From: Bin25 sp965221765
Lineage (GTDB): Bacteria > Bacteroidota > Bacteroidia > Flavobacteriales > Flavobacteriaceae
Direction: 5' to 3'
DNA: 64,000 bases
NCBI GenBank assembly: GCA_965221765.1
Contig: OZ244911.1
Location: 2,356,001-2,420,000, forward strand
Program-made: the position numbers and the translations under genes
Notes under the pieces: generated by a model
Databases searched by the model: none
What the model was told of the DNA's origin: nothing
The model's input: only the letters and a program-made list of their open reading frames with translations
Part shown: piece by piece, positions 37,581-46,974 of the stretch
Layout of the letters: the number at the start of each line of letters is the position of its first letter
Position numbering within the stretch: the stretch's first letter is position 1

Positions 37581-40500
37581 TTAATATATATTACTTTCCA
37601 TGTATTTGATCTCTCGATCTGTCATTTTATACATTTCTAAAATTGATTTTTCAATTTTATTTTCTAGTTCAGAACGTGCTTTACAATTTTCTATAAGTTG
37701 CATTTGACGATACAGCTCATTAATTACATTTTCCAACTTATTGCATGGTCGAAATATTTTCAAAGAACTTAAAGCTTGGACACTAGCAATTATATTTCCA
37801 CCGGGTGAAGATTTTAATAAAAACTTTCCAATAATAGAATTCATAAAACAACACAAAAACACACATTTTTCTCCAACAAGTAGACATGTTGAATCTAGTG
37901 GAAAGTAATTATTCTCATCATGTGAAAAAAAATGAACGTTGCTTATTCTTTTCCAAATAACTTTTGGTTTAAGAAAATCCTCCATGTATGAACAATTTCT
38001 CAAATTATATGGGGTTTCTCCTTGATCTTGTCGCCTAACTAAAGCATCATAATACTGATCTAAATGTTCTTTTACGATTGGATAATCTGTTATATCTATA
38101 GGTTTAATGCCTAAAGATTTGACTCCATTATGAGTATTGATTAGGTATTTATCAGCAAACCTGTACCCATACTTTCTGATGTCTTTGCCACGTAAAATAG
38201 GTCGTATAATTTCGGCACTTCTAGGGTCTTTTCGAATTAATTCATCACGTTTTGCACCATCAATTATAAAAGCCTTATTGTAACCAGTTACTACTCCTCT
38301 TCTAATTTTTATATCCCAATCTTTTAGTGGTGTTCCCATTTTTTCAATCTTCTCTTTGATAGATTGTTCAATGGGAGAAAGAATAACCCAATTTTCTTTG
38401 CTTAGTTTTGTAATTATGGTGTAATCTTTTTTGTCAAGTAGCTGTAAATCAAATTGTTTTCCCTCTGTTGAAACAGCCTTAAGATGATGCTTTTCCGAAT
38501 TTCGATTCTGAATCAACAAAATATTCGTATCAACGGTAGCAGAATCGAAAACCCCAGGTCCTAAATCTAAAAGTATCAATGGATTCTTTTTACTGAAGAA
38601 ATCGCGTAATTTCTCTCCGTATTTCGCTCTCATCCATTTGTTTGAAGTAATATAACACAAAAAGCCATTAGGCTTTAACAAATACAAACCCCTTTCATAA
38701 AACAAACAATAAATATCTCCAGTACGTTCAAACGTCAAATAATTCTCAGTTTTCAACTTAGTCGCTTCATTTCTCATCTTCTGAAGTTGAATATAAGGAG
38801 GGTTACCAATGACAATATCAAATCCTTGAGTAATTCCCATCATCCACTCGGCATCAAAAAAATGGCTTGTCTTAGTATAATCAAAGAGATTCAAGTCAGC
38901 TAAATCATTTGCAGATTTTGACGGAAAATTATTTTTGATAAGTACATCTCTAATCTGCTTCCTCAATAAATGGTCCTCTTTTCTATATTTTTCTTTTGTT
39001 TGAGGAGTTTTAGCATTAAATAATTTGTGTCTTAGGGTTTTTAACTGGTTTTGTAAATGTGTGATCTCTTTTGTTTTAAATATTCCAAAATCATTCAACT
39101 TTAACTTATAGAGTGTGTTTGCTGTCACAAAATTCGATTCTAAATTGGGAAGAGGTTGAATACCAAAATTATCTGTACTAGAATCAACTTTTTGATCTAT
39201 GACCAATGAAATAAAAAATCGAAGTCGAGATATTTGAGTCGCAATTGGTTGTATATCAACCCCATAAATACTGTTTTCAATGATGAATAATTTTCGAGCA
39301 TAATCTGGATCATTGATGTTTTTGTTGAAGATTTGATCAATTTGTTTTAATTTTTCCAACCGATTTTGACTATCCTGAATTTCAGATGCTTCTTCCAATA
39401 TCCTTTTGGCTCTTTCAACTTGAACTTCTTTCCAATAAACATTTTGTGGATCGACTTTTTTAAGAATATGGACCATTTTTTGGAGCACTCCCATCGGATA
39501 GGCCCCAGATCCACATGCAGGGTCCAAAATAGTACATTCATTAATCGATTTAACAATGATTTTCGTTAATCTTATGTGGCTTTGAAATGGATGATCATCT
39601 AGCCAACTTACCAATTCATTTAATTTTCTGTCTAATTTAGATTTTGCAAATGGTAAATTAAAATCTTGATTGGTTTCAATCAATTTGTTGATGTTATAAT
39701 TGAATAAAGCTTTCAAACTTTCATCAACCATCAGTGATACTATTTCTCTTGGTGTGTAAAATGAACCTGTTTTCTTTCTTGCGGATTGTTTTGTTTCTGG
39801 ATTGAAACTAGCAAGTAAATTTTCAAATACTCTACCTAACAGCTCAGGATCTAAAGCCACTTCTTCGACAAGTGGAGTATTTTCAGTAATCGTAAAAACA
39901 TATGAATTCAGAATATTCACTATCCCTTTTACCGCAGCTTCTTGATCCCATTGACTTTTAACTCCATAATCATCACTTAAGTCTACCTTTTCTCCAATTC
40001 CGAAAAAGAGAAAATCAGGTACAACCAACCTTTCCCCTTTTTTCATTCCGTCAGAAAACCCATCAACGTATTCATTTTTTTCTTTTTTGTCTAAACTTTC
40101 AAATAATCCGCCATTCAAGAAAGGCACAGTTTGATTCAATAATTCCAAAAACTCTTGAGGACGTTGAAAATGTTGTTTATATCGTAACATGTGGTTAGCA
40201 CCCCTATTTTGACCGTAGGAATCTCCTCTAAATCCACGCGAACGTTTATCCAGTAGATTTTCTTTTATTGGACAATTTAAAGTTGCAAAAAACAAGTTCT
40301 GAAGAATCGCCTTGTAATAAATACTTTCATAATCCTGTTTTCGAACTAAAATACTTTCCAACTCAGGTTCATATTCTTTTAAAACAGAATTTTTCAATTC
40401 ATCAATGTCAAATAACTCGTCTGGAACGAGTCCTTTTTGTTTTATGAACCAAACGAATAATAAACGCGTTAGTAGTCGAATAAGATTAACTGATTTATGC

Positions 40501-41261
40501 TCTTTGATTAAATCTTCTAATTGAACTCCTTTTTTGATTGCATCAATAGGTTCAGGCTCATTTGGGAAATTCACGTGTTTTAATGCCCAAAAATACCAAT
40601 GTGATAATTCTGTGTAAAATGATTTATTAAGTACTTGGATATTAAACTCCTGACCCCAATATTCATTGAGCCCTTTAAGTGTAGTAATGTTTTTACCACG
40701 AATACTAAGTCTATTGAGAATATCGATGTGACCCCGATGTGGGTTTTCAATGTTTATATCTTTTAAAAGGGTGATTTTTCCTATTTTTTCTCCCTCACGC
40801 CAATTTTGTTTATAGGCTGATCGTGAGGCATGTGAAAATGTGATAAATGAGTTTTTGACATCATTGTAACTAAATACAACGACCACAGGACGACTATTAA
40901 ATTCGCGATTTAAAGCTCGAGTTAATTCTGAAAGTTGCGTTCTGTTTGGTAAGAGTTGGTTTTGCCTTTGTTTTAGTTGAACCGCAAAAACAAATAACGC
41001 ATCATAATTTTTTTGGCCAATCTTACTTTTTTCAACTTCAAGATGACGATCACTGATGACATCTTCTAGCACCAAACTAAATAAATGTATCTCTTCGATC
41101 AATTGGAATGTTTTATTGTCTTTCCATGTATTTTTTAAAATTTCTCTTTTATCCATTGAATTAGAGTCCTCCACCAAAGAACAAATCGGAATATCAAGGT
41201 TCTCAAAGAAATTTATGGTTGCGTCAGCTAACGATTTGTCATTAAAGTAAGTAAGGTCCAT
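37581..41261 (-). CDS. Eco57I-type adenine-specific DNA methyltransferase with C-terminal specificity domain
   Basis: The product has 1226 residues. Positions about 1-500 are a helical N-terminal region (VFAVQLKQRQNQLLPNRTQ, RGHIDILNRLS). The N6-adenine methyltransferase core then shows GSFYTPREIVSLMVDESL (motif X), ILDPACGSGAYPMGVLQK (motif I, near residue 580) and DIVIGNPPYIQL (motif IV, near 818). A TaqI-like target-recognition domain occupies about 1020-1226. There is no evident PD-(D/E)XK nuclease, so cleavage is probably supplied by the PLD domain of the adjacent helicase. The gene starts three bases after that gene. The alternative specificity domain lies inverted just beyond its 3' end. 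Confidence 0.88.
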   Translation of the reverse strand: MDLTYFNDKSLADATINFFENLDIPICSLVEDSNSMDKREILKNTWKDNKTFQLIEEIHLFSLVLEDVISDRHLEVEKSKIGQKNYDALFVFAVQLKQRQNQLLPNRTQLSELTRALNREFNSRPVVVVFSYNDVKNSFITFSHASRSAYKQNWREGEKIGKITLLKDINIENPHRGHIDILNRLSIRGKNITTLKGLNEYWGQEFNIQVLNKSFYTELSHWYFWALKHVNFPNEPEPIDAIKKGVQLEDLIKEHKSVNLIRLLTRLLFVWFIKQKGLVPDELFDIDELKNSVLKEYEPELESILVRKQDYESIYYKAILQNLFFATLNCPIKENLLDKRSRGFRGDSYGQNRGANHMLRYKQHFQRPQEFLELLNQTVPFLNGGLFESLDKKEKNEYVDGFSDGMKKGERLVVPDFLFFGIGEKVDLSDDYGVKSQWDQEAAVKGIVNILNSYVFTITENTPLVEEVALDPELLGRVFENLLASFNPETKQSARKKTGSFYTPREIVSLMVDESLKALFNYNINKLIETNQDFNLPFAKSKLDRKLNELVSWLDDHPFQSHIRLTKIIVKSINECTILDPACGSGAYPMGVLQKMVHILKKVDPQNVYWKEVQVERAKRILEEASEIQDSQNRLEKLKQIDQIFNKNINDPDYARKLFIIENSIYGVDIQPIATQISRLRFFISLVIDQKVDSSTDNFGIQPLPNLESNFVTANTLYKLKLNDFGIFKTKEITHLQNQLKTLRHKLFNAKTPQTKEKYRKEDHLLRKQIRDVLIKNNFPSKSANDLADLNLFDYTKTSHFFDAEWMMGITQGFDIVIGNPPYIQLQKMRNEATKLKTENYLTFERTGDIYCLFYERGLYLLKPNGFLCYITSNKWMRAKYGEKLRDFFSKKNPLILLDLGPGVFDSATVDTNILLIQNRNSEKHHLKAVSTEGKQFDLQLLDKKDYTIITKLSKENWVILSPIEQSIKEKIEKMGTPLKDWDIKIRRGVVTGYNKAFIIDGAKRDELIRKDPRSAEIIRPILRGKDIRKYGYRFADKYLINTHNGVKSLGIKPIDITDYPIVKEHLDQYYDALVRRQDQGETPYNLRNCSYMEDFLKPKVIWKRISNVHFFSHDENNYFPLDSTCLLVGEKCVFLCCFMNSIIGKFLLKSSPGGNIIASVQALSSLKIFRPCNKLENVINELYRQMQLIENCKARSELENKIEKSILEMYKMTDREIKYMESNIY
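38146..38159 (-). repeat. Inverted repeat arm, active gene side
   Basis: On the minus strand this is TTTGCTGATAAATA, the partner of 36952-36965, inside the codons for FADKY. Recombination between the two arms would swap the two specificity domains while keeping the methyltransferase frame. Confidence 0.6.
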
Positions 41262-41264
41262 AAT

Positions 41265-44200
41265 TTAGAGTGAAATTACCATCCATGTTATCAATTCAAC
41301 AAATCTAGAATCGTATTTCTTCTTTGCTTTTTCAGAATTAAGGATACTTTCAAAGCTCTTCTTGTTTCCTTCCCTAATGGTATCAAATATTACTTTGGCT
41401 TCATCTTTTATTTTCTGATTTAAATACGATTTTAATAATTCACTTAACCTTTTAATCTCATAGGAATTCATGCTGTCAATTTTTTCAGATACCCTCCTTT
41501 GTTGATGATAATGTTGTTTTAGAACATTTAAAATTTCAGTTCGATTCTGTAAGACAACAATGCCTTGATCGTTGAGAAATATTAAGTCATAGTCTAGTTT
41601 TCTTGTATGATTCCAATCTCTACCTCTATAGCCAAGTAAAACAACGATGCCACTTTCTTTACAAATTGAAGGATCTCCTTGGAAACCTGAGTATATTCCA
41701 TTTGGAATTTCTTCATAAAAAGATTTTTCTCTACTTAATTCTTTTGCCAGGTCTTGCCTAAATAATTCTAAGGAAAGCTTTTCCATGCCAAATGCTTGTA
41801 TACTATCTAAATCTTCTACACTCAATTCCATAAACTTCAACATTTTTTCTCTTTGCTTTCGTTCTAATTGATTACTCCTAGTAATCTCTGAAAGTCTTTC
41901 TGAAAATTCATCAATAATCTCTGATTCAACTAGCCTCATGAGAGCCATTCGATCTTCAATTCGATTCTGTAAGTTTAGATATTTATTGATGTTTTCAGTA
42001 GGCCAAAAGTTAACTACCGATACGGTTTTGTTAGGTGATTCCAATCTATCAATTCTACCGACTCTTTGGATAACTCTCACTGGATTCCAGTGGATATCAT
42101 AGTTGATGACCATATCGGCATCTTGTAAATTTTGACCTTCGCTGAGCGAGTCTGTTGAAATGAGAATATCTATGGGAGCTTCAAGTAACTTATATGTTTC
42201 AGGATCTTCTTGCCTTAATTGATTTTTCCAATCATTAAAGTCTTTATGATTAAACTCCCATTCATATCCTTTAAATAAATTAGTGTACGGTGCAAACCTT
42301 TCTAAAATTCTTTCATATTTTTTTGATTCATGATCTGAATTCCAGATAAAGGACTCTGATCCAGAAACCATTGCAAAATTTTTGATTCCTCTAGCCTCAA
42401 ACTGATTAAAAAGGTATTTAGCCGTATCAACATAACTTGTAAAAATGACGACTTTTTTATTAGAATTATTCTTTCCAGATTCTTGCTTAGATTTTATTTC
42501 TTGTAATAATCTCTCTAGTTTTTTGTCAACTGAGAAGTTGTTATTGGAGTTCTTTACTTCGGACTCAATTACGGAACTAAATTTTTTAAGGTTTTCATAT
42601 AATCTATCCAATAGTTTAATATCCTTTGATAGAACATCGTGAAACGCCTCTAAATTTCCCGCTTTTTTAATATCTAGTAGTTCATGTTTACTGAAATCTT
42701 GTGATAATATTTCTTCAAGGTCTTGAGATAACAATTCATCATCTTCAAAGATTTCTTGATTGTAGTTATCCCTTTCTTCAGCTCTATCGAGGGATTCGCC
42801 ATTCAATAATAAATCGGTTTGACGTAGCAGATCATTGTGCCTCAATCGAACCTTTGATATAGTTTTATAAAAGGCATACCAAGATGATTCTAATCTTTTG
42901 ACCATTAATATGTACATCATTTTGACTAAGAACCAATCTCTCCATCGTTCATCATCAAATCCACCAAACTGAGTGTTATTATCATAAGGTTTAGCATATA
43001 TTGATAATTGATATGCAACTAATTCCGTTGGAAATGAATTAAATAAATCTTCAAACGACTCAAAATCACCAATTCTTTCTGGGGTTATATAGAGGTTCTT
43101 TGGAGGATTTTTTTGAGGGAAAATCAAACTTGATTCTTGACTTTCAATCATTTTTCTAGTTCTAGCAACGACTAATTGATCCGTTAGTTCAAAAAACTGA
43201 GGGTTGAGTCGACCCATTAAGTCATCAATCTTAGGGTTTTTTTCGTTTTTCCAGGTAGTAAAAACAGATTCAGCCCTTTTGAATAAACCATCAATATTGC
43301 TTACGCCTATTGTTTGTTCATACCCATCGTTTTTGCCTCTTACCAATAGTTTGAATTGATTTCCAACATCGGTGAGCGTATTATTAATTGGGGTTGCCGA
43401 TAATAGCAAAACTTTGACATCTTCATTTTTACTCAAAATTTCTTGAACTAAAAATTTGTATCGATTGGTTTTATGATTTCTGAGATTATGGCTTTCATCT
43501 ATTACAAATAATTTTGGTTTATCATTTCTAAAGAGTTTGTCTCTTCTATCACCATATGAATTCATTCTCCGCTCATTTAAATCAGTATGGAAGCGAATCT
43601 GAAAATCAAACTCATCTTTTTCAAAACGAGATTCTTGCCTCGATTGATATCTTTTCCAGTTATACTCAATTCTTTTTGGACAAATTAAAAGCACCTCTCT
43701 ACCTTGAAGTTGATAAAACTTCATTACGGCTAATGCTGTCCAAGTCTTCCCCAACCCTACTGCATCTGCTAGAATAGCTCCATTATATTTATTAAGCATT
43801 CTTATCAAACTTATGGCTCCTTTTTGCTGAAAATCAAATAATGCATTATAAATTTTTGTGTTTTCTAACCTTCCAACACTCCTTTGATATTCAGGTGAAT
43901 CTTGATCCGTTAATTCAGAACCATAGAGTTCAAATAGAATCTTATAATACACATCTTTTGGTGAATATTCTTTGAAAACTTTTTGAATTTGTTCAATTAA
44001 GTATTTCTTAAAATCTACTCTTTTGCCATCTGAAAGCTTTTTCTTTGAATGAGCTTTTTCACTATTCCATAATTCAGTAAACCATTTAATTTGATGTTTG
44101 TATTCATAAGAGTTTCCAGTAGCAACTAGATTCAGTTCAACGTTATTTGTTCGCTTAAGTCCAATCCCTGCTTCAGTTAAGTTTGAACTTCCAAAGATGT

Positions 44201-44585
44201 AATACTTATTTCGATGATCACCATCTTTTGGAGAAAACAAATAACATTTTGCATGGCAAAAATTAGGTTCTAAAGTTTTTGCTAACAGTTTATCTTGTTT
44301 TAGAAATTCAACAGCTTCTCTTGATAATTTGACAAGCTCAAATGCCGAGTCTACTGTAACATTCTCATTGAGGAGATTAATCGTTCTATTCTCTTTTTGT
44401 TCTATATTGGCGATATCTCCCAAGATGAGTCTAAATCGATTAATTTTTTTATTGACCTCGTTTGATAAAAAGCAAAGTGCACCAATCGTAAAATAACCGG
44501 TGACTATATCTAGTTTTCCTTCTTCAGTATATTCCTTAATCCATTGATAAACAGATTTTTCTGCAGAATGGTTATCTAATATCAT
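41265..44585 (-). CDS. PLD-nuclease/SNF2-type helicase, restriction subunit of a two-gene defence system
   Basis: The protein has 1106 residues. Residues 1-200 form a phospholipase-D-type domain with one HxK motif (FCHAKCYLF, His111) and GSSNLTEAG, comparable to PLD nucleases such as BfiI. The SNF2-like motor follows: GAILADAVGLGKTWTALA (Walker A), LFVIDESHNLRN (motif II), LLLSATPINN (III), and INYDIHWNPVRVIQRVGRID (V-VI). The C-terminus is charged and helical. The organisation, nuclease-translocase plus methyltransferase-specificity subunit, is like a split type ISP enzyme. The SNF2 plus adenine methylase pair of class 1 DISARM (drmD, drmMI) is a possible relative, but drmA, drmB and drmC are absent. 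Confidence 0.87.
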   Translation of the reverse strand: MILDNHSAEKSVYQWIKEYTEEGKLDIVTGYFTIGALCFLSNEVNKKINRFRLILGDIANIEQKENRTINLLNENVTVDSAFELVKLSREAVEFLKQDKLLAKTLEPNFCHAKCYLFSPKDGDHRNKYYIFGSSNLTEAGIGLKRTNNVELNLVATGNSYEYKHQIKWFTELWNSEKAHSKKKLSDGKRVDFKKYLIEQIQKVFKEYSPKDVYYKILFELYGSELTDQDSPEYQRSVGRLENTKIYNALFDFQQKGAISLIRMLNKYNGAILADAVGLGKTWTALAVMKFYQLQGREVLLICPKRIEYNWKRYQSRQESRFEKDEFDFQIRFHTDLNERRMNSYGDRRDKLFRNDKPKLFVIDESHNLRNHKTNRYKFLVQEILSKNEDVKVLLLSATPINNTLTDVGNQFKLLVRGKNDGYEQTIGVSNIDGLFKRAESVFTTWKNEKNPKIDDLMGRLNPQFFELTDQLVVARTRKMIESQESSLIFPQKNPPKNLYITPERIGDFESFEDLFNSFPTELVAYQLSIYAKPYDNNTQFGGFDDERWRDWFLVKMMYILMVKRLESSWYAFYKTISKVRLRHNDLLRQTDLLLNGESLDRAEERDNYNQEIFEDDELLSQDLEEILSQDFSKHELLDIKKAGNLEAFHDVLSKDIKLLDRLYENLKKFSSVIESEVKNSNNNFSVDKKLERLLQEIKSKQESGKNNSNKKVVIFTSYVDTAKYLFNQFEARGIKNFAMVSGSESFIWNSDHESKKYERILERFAPYTNLFKGYEWEFNHKDFNDWKNQLRQEDPETYKLLEAPIDILISTDSLSEGQNLQDADMVINYDIHWNPVRVIQRVGRIDRLESPNKTVSVVNFWPTENINKYLNLQNRIEDRMALMRLVESEIIDEFSERLSEITRSNQLERKQREKMLKFMELSVEDLDSIQAFGMEKLSLELFRQDLAKELSREKSFYEEIPNGIYSGFQGDPSICKESGIVVLLGYRGRDWNHTRKLDYDLIFLNDQGIVVLQNRTEILNVLKQHYHQQRRVSEKIDSMNSYEIKRLSELLKSYLNQKIKDEAKVIFDTIREGNKKSFESILNSEKAKKKYDSRFVELITWMVISL

Positions 44586-44680
44586 TTAACTCTAGTTTTA
44601 CCTTTCTTATTATGTTATTGAGTCGTTCCTACTATCGATATTGAATTTGGCTAAGTTTAAGTGCTCTTTCATAATTATTA

Positions 44681-44688
44681 CAAATTTA
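44681..44688 (-). promoter_or_regulatory. Candidate -7 promoter element of the helicase-methyltransferase operon
   Basis: On the minus strand it reads TAAATTTG (TAnnTTTG), about 95 bases before the helicase ATG. No -33 element at ideal spacing was recognised. Confidence 0.3.
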
Positions 44689-44785
44689 TAGCTTTTAAAT
44701 TCCCACATACCCTATGTTAATAATGAGTTTCATACTACCAATAAAATTTACAGTGATCGATTTTTGTCCTCTCGATTAGAATAAA

Positions 44786-45847
44786 CTATGCGATGGTTCC
44801 TTGGCAAGAAGAACCAGCACCAGCAGTGCAACCATAACAATGTTGAGAAATACAAATCTTTCGGTTTTGTAATGAATGAATATCGAAATCGGATATGTGT
44901 TTGGACTTACTGGCCACTTTTAATTCTAACATTTGATTAAAATCACAATCATATAGGTAGCCATCATAGCTTACCGAAATCGTATTGGTACACATGACAT
45001 TTTCCACAGTATGTGGATTAAATGCATTGACCAACTTTGTCATATAACCTTCAAAATTTTCAGAAGCAACTAAAAAATCTAAAAACCGACTGATTGGTAG
45101 ATTGGTAATACAAAAAAGATGATTAAATGTAATGCCAAAATCTTGATAAAGCGCCTCTTTGAATTCGGCTTCTAACTCTTGCTGTCCCCTTGGAAGATAG
45201 GCTCCTAGTGGATTGTAAACTAAATCTATTTCCAATCTAGTGCCTTTAATACCATAGCCTACTTCATTTAATTTTTCAAGAGCTTCAATAGATTTATGAA
45301 AGACGCCATCACCCCGTTGTCGATCTGTTTTTCCACGACGGTAAAAAGGTAAAGAGGATATGATATGAAGCCCATGTTCTCTAAAAAAAGAAGGATAACC
45401 ATAATATTTTTTATTGGCTCGAAGTATGGTTAAATTAGAACGAACAATAATTTCAGGAATGTTTATTTCTGATGCTTTTTCAATAAACCAACAAAAATCT
45501 GGATGCATTTCAGGGGCTCCACCCGTGATGTCAAGAGTTTGAATATTTTGATTTTTTGCGACTTCAAGACATTGCAACATAATTTCTCTACTCATTTTTT
45601 CTTTTCGGTCAGGCCCTGCATCAACATGACAATGAGCACATACTTGATTGCACATATACCCAATATTTAATTGGAGAATTTCCAATTCTTTAGGTTTGAT
45701 CGATTCAATTTGATGCTCGCGTAATTTTTTAGAAAACGTAGGGAGTTCTCCAGATAAAAAAACACTATTGGATAAAAACTCTAACTGTTTTTGAGCATCT
45801 GATAATTGATTTTTCTGAGCCTTAAGCGATTTTTTAGCTAACATCAC
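44786..45847 (-). CDS. arsS: Arsenosugar biosynthesis radical SAM protein ArsS
   Basis: The 353-residue radical SAM enzyme has the cluster motif CNQVCAHC (CxxxCxxC) and a DITGGAPEMHPDF loop that fits the SAM-binding GGE position. The C-terminal DUF3641 region contains the cysteine-rich HCYGCTAGAGSSCQG. ArsS is thought to move the 5'-deoxyadenosyl group of SAM onto dimethylarsenite, giving 5'-deoxy-5'-dimethylarsinoyl-adenosine. It overlaps the upstream peroxidase-like gene by four bases and diverges from the glycosyltransferase/phosphorylase side of the cluster. The arsenic methyltransferase ArsM that makes its substrate is not in the window. Confidence 0.92.
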   Translation of the reverse strand: MMLAKKSLKAQKNQLSDAQKQLEFLSNSVFLSGELPTFSKKLREHQIESIKPKELEILQLNIGYMCNQVCAHCHVDAGPDRKEKMSREIMLQCLEVAKNQNIQTLDITGGAPEMHPDFCWFIEKASEINIPEIIVRSNLTILRANKKYYGYPSFFREHGLHIISSLPFYRRGKTDRQRGDGVFHKSIEALEKLNEVGYGIKGTRLEIDLVYNPLGAYLPRGQQELEAEFKEALYQDFGITFNHLFCITNLPISRFLDFLVASENFEGYMTKLVNAFNPHTVENVMCTNTISVSYDGYLYDCDFNQMLELKVASKSKHISDFDIHSLQNRKICISQHCYGCTAGAGSSCQGTIA

Positions 45848-46179
45848 ATGCTAAGCTTATTATATATTTTCATTGCTTGAACTGTATGAATCAATGAAGC
45901 CCCTCCTCTAATGGCCCCAGCAACATGTACCGCTTCCATCATTTCTTCCTTTTCAATACCCCGTTCAAGACCATCATTTGTATAAGCATCAATACAGTAA
46001 GGACATTGTATCGTATGAGCAACAGCCAAAGCAATCAATGACTTTTCTCTTTCAGATAAAGCGCCCTTCTGGAAGACACTTTGATAATATTCAAAAAACT
46101 TTTTTCCAAGTTCTGGATTCCAATCATTGATATCTCCAAATTTGGCCAAATCTTCAGGTTGATAATAACTTTTGCTCAT
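45844..46179 (-). CDS. AhpD-like protein associated with arsenosugar biosynthesis
   Basis: The 111-residue carboxymuconolactone decarboxylase/AhpD-fold protein has the redox motif IQCPYCIDAYTN (CxxC) and a downstream histidine in EAVHVAGAIRGGASL. This type is the usual small gene next to arsS. Its exact reaction is unknown, and a peroxidase or thiol-reductant role for the radical SAM step is inferred from the fold. It is the first gene of the two-gene minus-strand unit. Confidence 0.9.
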   Translation of the reverse strand: MSKSYYQPEDLAKFGDINDWNPELGKKFFEYYQSVFQKGALSEREKSLIALAVAHTIQCPYCIDAYTNDGLERGIEKEEMMEAVHVAGAIRGGASLIHTVQAMKIYNKLSM

Positions 46180-46362
46180 GGTTTATTTTTTTAATCTTAC
46201 GGCTTTCAAAATTGAATCATCAATTTCAAAAATTTATCATGCCAAAATTACTACATTCCAAAATGAAACTACTTTTGATTATCAATTCTTGGAAATACTA
46301 GACATTAAAGAATCTTATGATTTTGGATATTCAGCAATTAATTTAAATCCAACCAAAAATCA

Positions 46363-46974
46363 ATGAAAAGACTTGTAATCGTGATGGCAAAAGCCCCCGT
46401 ATTGGGTCGAGTAAAAACTAGACTAGCCAAATCAATAGGTGACCACGCAGCATTTTGGATCTATAACAAACTTTTGGACAAAACTTTTGAAACTGTTAAT
46501 GGATCCCTTTGGAAAACAGCTGTTTTTTTTGATCCAAAACTTAATAACCTCGATCCGTATCAAAACATTTCAGAATACATTTTAGCTCAAAAAGGAGCTA
46601 CTTTAGGGGAACGTTTAATAAATGCCACAACATGGGGATTTGACCAAGGATATCAACAAGTAATCGTTATTGGTTCTGACCTTTGGGATATCAATCAAGA
46701 GATATTAATTAAAGGATTTAATGGCTTAAACGAGTCAGATTTTGTCATCGGGCCATCTCATGATGGGGGATATTACTTGATGGGCATGTGTTTTTATTTA
46801 AATTCTCTTTTTAAAAACATCTCTTGGAGTACTGACAAAGTACTTGAACAAACCGTTAATAAGTTGATTCATCACAAAATCCAACTATTAGAAAAAAAAA
46901 ACGATGTAGATAGTTTTGACGATTTAAAAAAAGAAAAAGAACTTTACCAATGGTACTTAAAGAATTTTCAATGA
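46363..46974 (+). CDS. Arsenosugar-type glycosyltransferase (TIGR04282/DUF2064)
   Basis: The 203-residue GT-A-like protein begins VIVMAKAPVLGRVKTRLAKS, a nucleotide-sugar binding start, with IGSDLWDIN and IGPSHDGGYYLMG further on. This family sits in arsenosugar clusters and is expected to act on the sugar part of the dimethylarsinoyl riboside, although the family is also broader. It overlaps the following phosphorylase start by four bases (ATGA). Confidence 0.88.
   Translation: MKRLVIVMAKAPVLGRVKTRLAKSIGDHAAFWIYNKLLDKTFETVNGSLWKTAVFFDPKLNNLDPYQNISEYILAQKGATLGERLINATTWGFDQGYQQVIVIGSDLWDINQEILIKGFNGLNESDFVIGPSHDGGYYLMGMCFYLNSLFKNISWSTDKVLEQTVNKLIHHKIQLLEKKNDVDSFDDLKKEKELYQWYLKNFQ

Noticed and set aside
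36905..38220. Canonical Mpi recombination sites at the cassette borders
   Set aside because: I could not find a long perfect inverted repeat. Only 14 exact bases are shared, so I report the arms as candidates rather than as a defined site.
41265..44585. Assignment of the helicase-methyltransferase pair to DISARM
   Set aside because: drmA, drmB and drmC are not present and the PLD domain is fused to the helicase. The name would go beyond the evidence.
46172..46366. A 64-codon plus-strand frame between the divergent arsenosugar genes, ending in an ATGA overlap with the glycosyltransferase
   Set aside because: It begins inside the start of the divergent gene, has no recognisable pattern and covers the only space for two promoters. 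The overlap is probably chance.
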